Below are positions 55,544 through 64,000 of a DNA stretch of 64,000 nt, in pieces. The position numbers and the translations under genes are program-made. The stretch covers positions 2,604,001 to 2,668,000 of the forward strand of contig CP082962.1 of assembly GCA_021730285.1 (NCBI GenBank), given 5' to 3'. The notes beneath the pieces are model-generated. The model saw only the letters and a program-made list of their open reading frames with translations. It did no database searches and was not told where the DNA came from. This DNA comes from Desulfovibrio sp. JY. Its GTDB lineage: Bacteria > Desulfobacterota > Desulfovibrionia > Desulfovibrionales > Desulfovibrionaceae. Each line of letters opens with the position of its first letter. Position 1 is the stretch's first letter.

Positions 55544-55673
55544 AATTGGTACTGGCCGAAATGCTATGGTTTAGGGTATTATACATACCTCGTATTTCTT
55601 ATATGTTTTTCCCTTGTTTCCGCATACGCCTTGCGGCCTTCGCGGTGGCCCGCCGGCAAGGCCGGAGCCTGTC

Positions 55674-59648
<3,975 letters not shown>

Positions 59649-59715
59649 ACCCGGGTGCGTTTTGGCGGAGTTTGAGGCATACCGGCCGCAAGGCCTCACG
59701 GAGGGACCGTTTTCC

Positions 59716-60339
59716 ATGGCACGTACCGTCTTTTATCTTTTGCGCCACGCCGAGACGCTGTGGAACCGGGACAAGCGCATCCAGGGACAATGGGACAGCG
59801 AATTGCACCCGGAAGGGCATGCCGCCGCCGAAGCCCTGGCGTCGCGCCTCACCGGCCTCGGCCTGTCCCGTATCCTGGTCAGCGATCTGGGTCGGGCCAA
59901 ATCCACGGCCGGCATTTTCAACCTGCACCTGCGCCTGCCGGTGAGTGTGGAACGCAGGCTGCGCGAACAGCATTTCGGCGAGTGGATGGGCAAATACTGG
60001 CGCGACATCCCCGAGGCCGATATCCGCGCGGCCGAGGCGGCGGGCTGGGATTTCCGCCCGCCCGGCGGCGAGTCGCGAAGCGACGTGCGCCAGCGCGCCG
60101 AGCACGCCCTGATCGACGCCGCCCGGGCCAATGCCGGGCGCGCGGTCCTGGTCGTCACCCACCAGGGCGTCATCAAGGCCATACTCTACCATCTCCTCGG
60201 TCGTCTCTTCGTCCCGGGCGAACCACCGGCTTTCGACCTGTCCCTGTTGCAGCGGGTGGTGTGCCAGGACGGCGTGCTGTCCATCGATGCCCTGGACGTC
60301 GTCCTCCCCGAGGAGGCTCCCGCGCCGGACGCTGCGTGA
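59716..60339 (+). CDS. histidine phosphatase (phosphoglycerate-mutase-like)
   Basis: A 207-residue protein with the catalytic LLRHAETLWN motif, REQHFGEWMG, ESRSDVRQRAE and the second His in VVTHQGVIKAILYHLLG. It could be a small-molecule phosphatase such as CobC; being next to sugar transferases, a sugar-phosphate substrate is possible. GGAGGG is about 10 nt before ATG 59716. Stop overlaps the next gene (GTGA). Confidence 0.9.
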   Translation: MARTVFYLLRHAETLWNRDKRIQGQWDSELHPEGHAAAEALASRLTGLGLSRILVSDLGRAKSTAGIFNLHLRLPVSVERRLREQHFGEWMGKYWRDIPEADIRAAEAAGWDFRPPGGESRSDVRQRAEHALIDAARANAGRAVLVVTHQGVIKAILYHLLGRLFVPGEPPAFDLSLLQRVVCQDGVLSIDALDVVLPEEAPAPDAA

Positions 60340-61493
60340 AAATCGCCTTCTATTGCCAGCATGTGCTTGGCATGGGCCATCTCATGCGCACCCTGGAAAT
60401 CGTCGCCGCCCTGGCCGGGCATAAGCGACTGCTCATTCTCGGCGGCCCCGACGCCCCGGTCGGCCTGCCCGGTGACGTGACGCTCGTCCGGCTGCCGGCG
60501 CTGTCCATGGACGCGGCCTTTTCCGCGCTGTCCCTGGAGGGGGAAGCCCTGGAAGCGGCCAAGAAAACCCGGGCCGCCATGTTGCGCGAGGCCCTGGCCG
60601 CCTTTGCCCCGGAAGTCTTTTTCGTCGAACTCTATCCTTTTGGCCGCAAGGCCTTCGAATTCGAGCTCGTGCCCGCCCTGGCCGCCATCCGTGCCGGCGC
60701 GTACGGCCCCTGCCGGGTCGTTTGCGGCGTGCGCGACATTTTGGTCGAGAAAAAGGACCAGGCCGGCTACGAGGCCCGGGTCCTGGACCGGTTGGAGCGC
60801 TTTTTCGATGCGGTGTGCGTCCATGGCGACCCGGCGCTTTTTCCGCTGTCGGCCACGTTTTCCCGGGCCGTGGATATCCCCGTGCCCGTGGCCTACACCG
60901 GCTACGTGGCTCCCGCGCCGCAGGTGGCTGTCGACGGGACCGCCGTGCGCCGGGCGTTTGGCGTGGAAAAGGGGCGGGAGCTTCTGGTCGCAAGCGCCGG
61001 GGGCGGCAAGGTCGGCTCCGAGCTTCTGGCCGCGACCCTGGCCGCCTGCCGCACGCGGCCGCGTCTCACGGCGCTGGCGGTCCGGGTCTTTACCGGTCCG
61101 TATTGCCCGCACGACGCCTATCTGGCGCTTATGGACGCGGCGGCGGAGCTGCCGGACGCCAGGGTGGCGCGCTTTACCGACAATTTTGCCGGGCTCCTGG
61201 GGAGCGCCGATCTTTCGGTGAGTCTGGCCGGGTACAACACGGTCATGGCGCTTCTGGCCGCCGGCGCCTGGGGGCTGGTCTACCCCTTCGACCAGAACCG
61301 CGAGCAGCGCCTTCGGGCCGGCCGCCTGGAGGAAATGGGGCTTTTGGGCCTGGTAGGGCCGGAGGACCTCGCCCCGGTCCGTCTGGCCGAGCGGATCGTC
61401 GCCGCCCTGGACGCGCCCCGGCCGCCTCGGGCCGCCGTCAATCTGGACGGGGCGCGGCGCACGGCCGCCTTGCTGACGACGCCCGCCGTTTGA
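60336..61493 (+). CDS. MurG-like (GT28-type) glycosyltransferase family protein
   Basis: A 385-residue GT-B-like protein starting with GTG. The N-terminus YCQHVLGMGHLMRTLEIV has the GxGH signature of GT28-type and related proteins; the C-terminal half has LLVASAGGGKVGSELL and ADLSVSLAGYNTVMALLAAGAWGLVYPF, matching the UDP-sugar-binding half. It could use a nucleotide sugar in envelope glycan synthesis. Its last 56 bp overlap the convergent FkbM gene. Confidence 0.82.
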   Translation: MKIAFYCQHVLGMGHLMRTLEIVAALAGHKRLLILGGPDAPVGLPGDVTLVRLPALSMDAAFSALSLEGEALEAAKKTRAAMLREALAAFAPEVFFVELYPFGRKAFEFELVPALAAIRAGAYGPCRVVCGVRDILVEKKDQAGYEARVLDRLERFFDAVCVHGDPALFPLSATFSRAVDIPVPVAYTGYVAPAPQVAVDGTAVRRAFGVEKGRELLVASAGGGKVGSELLAATLAACRTRPRLTALAVRVFTGPYCPHDAYLALMDAAAELPDARVARFTDNFAGLLGSADLSVSLAGYNTVMALLAAGAWGLVYPFDQNREQRLRAGRLEEMGLLGLVGPEDLAPVRLAERIVAALDAPRPPRAAVNLDGARRTAALLTTPAV

Positions 61494-62115
61494 CGAAAAA
61501 CGCATCCCCGGAGACGATCCGCCCCTCCGGGCCCCGCGCGAAATCGTAGAGCCCATCGCAGACGAACCCGTACTCCGCCAGGAACGCCTCGAGTTCGGGC
61601 AAAAGCGCCTGCCCGTCGTAAAGCGGCACAAGCGCCGTCTCGGCCACCACCACCGACACGCCTGCCAAAAGCCCGCTCGCCCCGCGAAGCGTCGGCAATT
61701 CGTAGCCCTGCAAATCCAGCTTGATGACGTCGGCCGTCGCGGTCACGGCGTCGAGCCGCAGCACCGGCACGTCCACCGTTTCCGTCACCGTGAGCGTCTG
61801 ATCGGCATATTTGTCGCGGATGCCCGTGGGCGGCAAAAGCGAGGACAGAGTGGGGCGGTTCATGATCGAAAGGGTGAGCGTATCCGCCGCCTCACCGAGA
61901 GCCACGGCCCGGACAGTCACCCGGGCGTCGCCGGCGAAACGCTTGGCCAGCTTGCGCGCCAGACGCGGCTGGGGCTCCACGGCCAACACCTGCGCCCGGG
62001 GCAGCGCCGTTAGCAGCCGCGCCACGACATTGCCCTTGTTGGCCCCGCCGTCGACGATGACGGGCGCTCCCGGCAACGCCATCTCCAAAAGACGATCGAT
62101 CCAGCTCTCCCGCAT
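61438..62115 (-). CDS. FkbM-family methyltransferase
   Basis: A 225-residue SAM-dependent methyltransferase: VIVDGGANKGNVVARLL, VLAVEPQPRLARKLAKRF, LRLDAVTATADVIKLDLQGYELPTLRGA. FkbM enzymes O-methylate sugars or polyketides; the neighbourhood points to a glycan. The 3' end overlaps the glycosyltransferase gene on the other strand by 56 bp. Start ATG 62115 has AAGGAA about 10 nt upstream. Confidence 0.9.
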   Translation of the reverse strand: MRESWIDRLLEMALPGAPVIVDGGANKGNVVARLLTALPRAQVLAVEPQPRLARKLAKRFAGDARVTVRAVALGEAADTLTLSIMNRPTLSSLLPPTGIRDKYADQTLTVTETVDVPVLRLDAVTATADVIKLDLQGYELPTLRGASGLLAGVSVVVAETALVPLYDGQALLPELEAFLAEYGFVCDGLYDFARGPEGRIVSGDAFFVKRRASSARRPCAAPRPD

Positions 62116-62143
62116 GAATGGGCATTCCTTTGGGAAAGACAGT

Positions 62144-62184
62144 GCGAGAGGGGAAACCCTTTAAAAAGGGTTCTCCCCTCTCGC
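62144..62184. repeat. hairpin repeat, type A
   Basis: Near-identical to 3054-3094, with the same CTCTCCCTTTCCTAAATTTT tail. Here it lies before the FkbM gene start and about 70 bp left of the insertion sequence, which separates it from its type B partner at 63306. Confidence 0.7.
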
Positions 62185-62252
62185 GCTCTCCCTTTCCTAA
62201 ATTTTATAAAGGGGGTTTGCTGTAACTATGGCCTGTCACCGTTAAAAGTTTT

Positions 62253-63285
62253 CCTGGTTACGCACAATCCTCAGCCAGTTTGAGCAGTCTGTAAGGCATG
62301 GGCGGCGTCCGCAAGGAGACCCAGGCCAACCGCGTGAGCATTGTCGCCAAGTCATAACGGCGATTGAATCGATATCCGAACGAGGCCAGATAGCGCGACA
62401 CATGTTTGCCTCTCACGGCACGATATGTTCCCAATAATGCTGACTTCACATTGCCAAGCATGGTGTTGACCCACTTAAATACTGAGTCCTGCACAGCCTT
62501 GCGGCCACTGTCTTGAACGGGTTCGTGCCGACAGCCCGCAGCCTGGACCTCGGAAAAACATGGCAACCGGTCCGTCACCACCAATGTCCCGGAACGCAAG
62601 ATTTTCTGAGATGCCCGCTGCACCTCATTACGCCGAAAACCTTTGACTCGGCACAGCTTCATCTTGTGTGGTTGTCCACTTTTTGTCGTTTCAACTGCCG
62701 CAATAAACGGAATTTTTCCTGGGGCACCACGTCCACGTTTCCCACCACGTCGTTTACCGCCAAGGTAAGCATCGTCCATCTCTACGCGGCCGGTGAGACG
62801 TTGCTGGTGTTCACGTTCGAGCATGACCTGCATCAGCTTGTGAGACATTTTCCAGGCCGTCGTTTGCGTGACACCAAGTCTGCGGGCTAATTCGACACTG
62901 GAGATGCCGCCCTTGCTTTGAGTGAGGTGATAAATGGCGCGGAACCACTTCTTGAGGGGAACTTTGGTGGAAGCGAAGATTGTGCCAGCGGTCACCGAAG
63001 TCTGCGTACGGCAATGTGAGCACTGAAAGAGCCGTCGCCTGCCAACAATAAGCAGCGAGTACTTATCCCTGCCGCAAATTGGACAAACGAATCCTTCGGG
63101 CCAACGCCATTGCACGAGGTGTGCCCAGCATTTCTCCTCGGTGCCGAATTGCGCCTCAAACGCATCTTCGCTCATACCCTTCTGGAATTGCACAATGTTT
63201 CTTGCCATATCCAGCGCCTCCAACCCCCAGAAAATACACAAAACAATGACCGCTGACAATTAGCTGATGATTGTGTGTAAGCAGG
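62253..63285 (-). mobile_element. complete IS1595-family insertion sequence with target duplication
   Basis: A 1033-bp element with 28-bp terminal inverted repeats matching at 23 positions (left CCTGGTTACGCACAATCCTC, right read inward CCTGCTTACACACAATCATC) and one transposase gene on the minus strand. It is flanked by an 8-bp direct repeat, AAAGTTTT, at 62245-62252 and 63286-63293, the length typical for the family. The outer sequences join into an intact intergenic repeat, so the target site can be reconstructed. Confidence 0.92.
62258..63208 (-). CDS. IS1595-family transposase
   Basis: A 316-residue ISXO2-like transposase. An N-terminal zinc ribbon (CPICGRDKY, CSHCRTQTSV) and an HTH (SVELARRLGVTQTTAWKMSHKL) precede the DDE-type core: VEMDDAYLGGKRRGGKRG, LVVTDRLPCF and a late acidic/Asn region (FKWVNTMLGNVKSALLG). 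Length is full for the family. GGAGGC lies before ATG 63208. Its stop codon lies within the left terminal repeat. Apparently intact and potentially active. Confidence 0.93.
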   Translation of the reverse strand: MARNIVQFQKGMSEDAFEAQFGTEEKCWAHLVQWRWPEGFVCPICGRDKYSLLIVGRRRLFQCSHCRTQTSVTAGTIFASTKVPLKKWFRAIYHLTQSKGGISSVELARRLGVTQTTAWKMSHKLMQVMLEREHQQRLTGRVEMDDAYLGGKRRGGKRGRGAPGKIPFIAAVETTKSGQPHKMKLCRVKGFRRNEVQRASQKILRSGTLVVTDRLPCFSEVQAAGCRHEPVQDSGRKAVQDSVFKWVNTMLGNVKSALLGTYRAVRGKHVSRYLASFGYRFNRRYDLATMLTRLAWVSLRTPPMPYRLLKLAEDCA

Positions 63286-63305
63286 AAAGTTTTTGGAGAG
63301 GGGGT

Positions 63306-63343
63306 CCGGGGGAGAACCTTTTTTCAAAAAGGTTCTCCCCCGG
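63306..63343 (-). terminator. hairpin repeat, type B, at the end of the right-edge kinase gene
   Basis: CCGGGGGAGAACCTTTTTTC pairs with its complement. The kinase stop codon (63326-63324) lies inside; its C-terminal GGEPF is repeat-encoded, as GGKLF is in acsA. Confidence 0.7.
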
Positions 63344-64000
63344 TCTCTTCCTCCTCCTCATCATCCAGGTCCGGCGCCTGGTCGTAGGGCGCGCCGAGGG
63401 GCAGTTGCACGGTGAAGGCCGCCTCGCCGCCAAGCTGGAAAAAGGTGAGCGAGCCGCCCATATTCTTGACGATGCGGTAGGCCAGCGGCAGCCCGAGGCG
63501 TTCGGCGCCCTCCTCGAAGGGCAGGAAGAGCAGTTCCGGATCGGCCACCGGCATGGTCGTGGCGAAGGTCACGTCGAGGTGGATGAACCGGGCGTGGCGC
63601 GAGGTGGCGAGCGACACCCGGCCGCCCTGGGGCAGTCGATTGGACGCGTAGCGCACGAGGCTTGTGACCACCTGGGTGAGCAGTTCCGGGTCGAGCTGGA
63701 GATCGGGCAGCCCGGCGGCCAGTTTCGTCTCTGTGGTGACGCTCCGGGCGGAAAATTCCGGAGCCAGGAATTCCACCACGGCGGACACGATGGCCCCGAG
63801 CGAACACAGCCGGGGGCGCAGATCGACGGGGTGCAGGTAGGTGCTGATGCGGTCCAGGATGTCCTCGAGGCGTCTGGCTTCGGCCAGGATGATGCCCGCC
63901 TCGCGGTTGTCCGGCATCCGGGCTTGCAGGCGATGGGCGAAGCCGGCGATGGAAAAAAGCGGGTTGCGGATCTCGTGGGCCACTTCCGCCGAGATCGCGC
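63324..64000 (-). CDS. histidine kinase, C-terminal part only
   Basis: The gene continues past the right edge; about 225 codons are visible. It has a HisKA box AEVAHEIRNPLFSIAGFAHRLQ with the phospho-acceptor His, a dimerisation helix, and a HATPase domain that is rather degenerate (LTQVVTSLVRYASNRL in place of the usual N-box; LGLPLAYRIVKNMGGSLTF as the G2/C-terminal part). It ends in an acidic tail (DDEEEEETGGEPF). The weak N-box questions ATP binding. Sensor domains are outside the window. Confidence 0.85.
   Translation of the reverse strand, partial: AISAEVAHEIRNPLFSIAGFAHRLQARMPDNREAGIILAEARRLEDILDRISTYLHPVDLRPRLCSLGAIVSAVVEFLAPEFSARSVTTETKLAAGLPDLQLDPELLTQVVTSLVRYASNRLPQGGRVSLATSRHARFIHLDVTFATTMPVADPELLFLPFEEGAERLGLPLAYRIVKNMGGSLTFFQLGGEAAFTVQLPLGAPYDQAPDLDDEEEEETGGEPF

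Overview
The window looks like a chromosomal segment of a high-GC, Gram-negative anaerobe of the Desulfovibrionaceae (Desulfovibrio/Solidesulfovibrio type). This is inferred from the GC-rich codon use, the many PAS/receiver/histidine-kinase proteins, cytochrome bd next to menaquinone-type genes, and a recurrent family of hairpin repeats between genes. No rRNA, tRNA or CRISPR array was seen.

Layout. 0-3.1 kb: the 5' part of a TamA-like outer-membrane assembly gene, then an HD-GYP response regulator and a receiver-histidine kinase. 3.2-5.1 kb: acetyl-CoA synthetase, convergent with the kinase. 5.1-29.2 kb: a large type IV pilus / type II secretion-like locus. It has a leftward pilT-pilU-zinc-ribbon-LytTR operon and a rightward block: small HTH protein, PilM-PilN fusion, PilO-like, PilP-like, secretin, GspA-like ATPase, PilB, PilC, membrane-anchored sigma-54 activator, two major-type pilins, a polytopic membrane protein with a TPR-like tail, three pseudopilins and two minor-pilin-like proteins. 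One of these two carries a beta-helical repeat domain of foreign base composition, the other an L-type lectin domain. A good sigma-54 promoter precedes the first pilin, directly downstream of the activator gene. 29.4-35.7 kb: cell-wall and transport genes (two lytic transglycosylases, polysaccharide deacetylase, lipoprotein, AhpD-like protein, Gate-domain membrane protein, MATE transporter). 35.9-40.8 kb: UbiE/MenG methyltransferase, a second methyltransferase, cytochrome bd oxidase and a UbiA-family prenyltransferase. 40.9-45.9 kb: tetR-MFP-RND efflux operon.

46-50 kb: a small ABM protein, a PAS histidine kinase, and the two acetolactate synthase subunits behind a complete attenuator with a valine/isoleucine-rich leader peptide. 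50-53 kb: two divergent pyridine nucleotide-disulfide oxidoreductases. 53-62 kb: glycosyltransferases, a very large CBS-PAS hybrid kinase, a histidine phosphatase, a MurG-like glycosyltransferase and an FkbM methyltransferase. 62.2-63.3 kb: a complete IS1595-family insertion sequence with 8-bp target duplication, inserted into one of the local hairpin repeats. The right edge cuts a histidine kinase.

The most interesting system is the pilus locus: it encodes a near-complete assembly machine plus two candidate tip proteins, one a pilin-anchored lectin, which suggests a glycan-binding pilus under sigma-54 control. The prepilin peptidase is not in the window.
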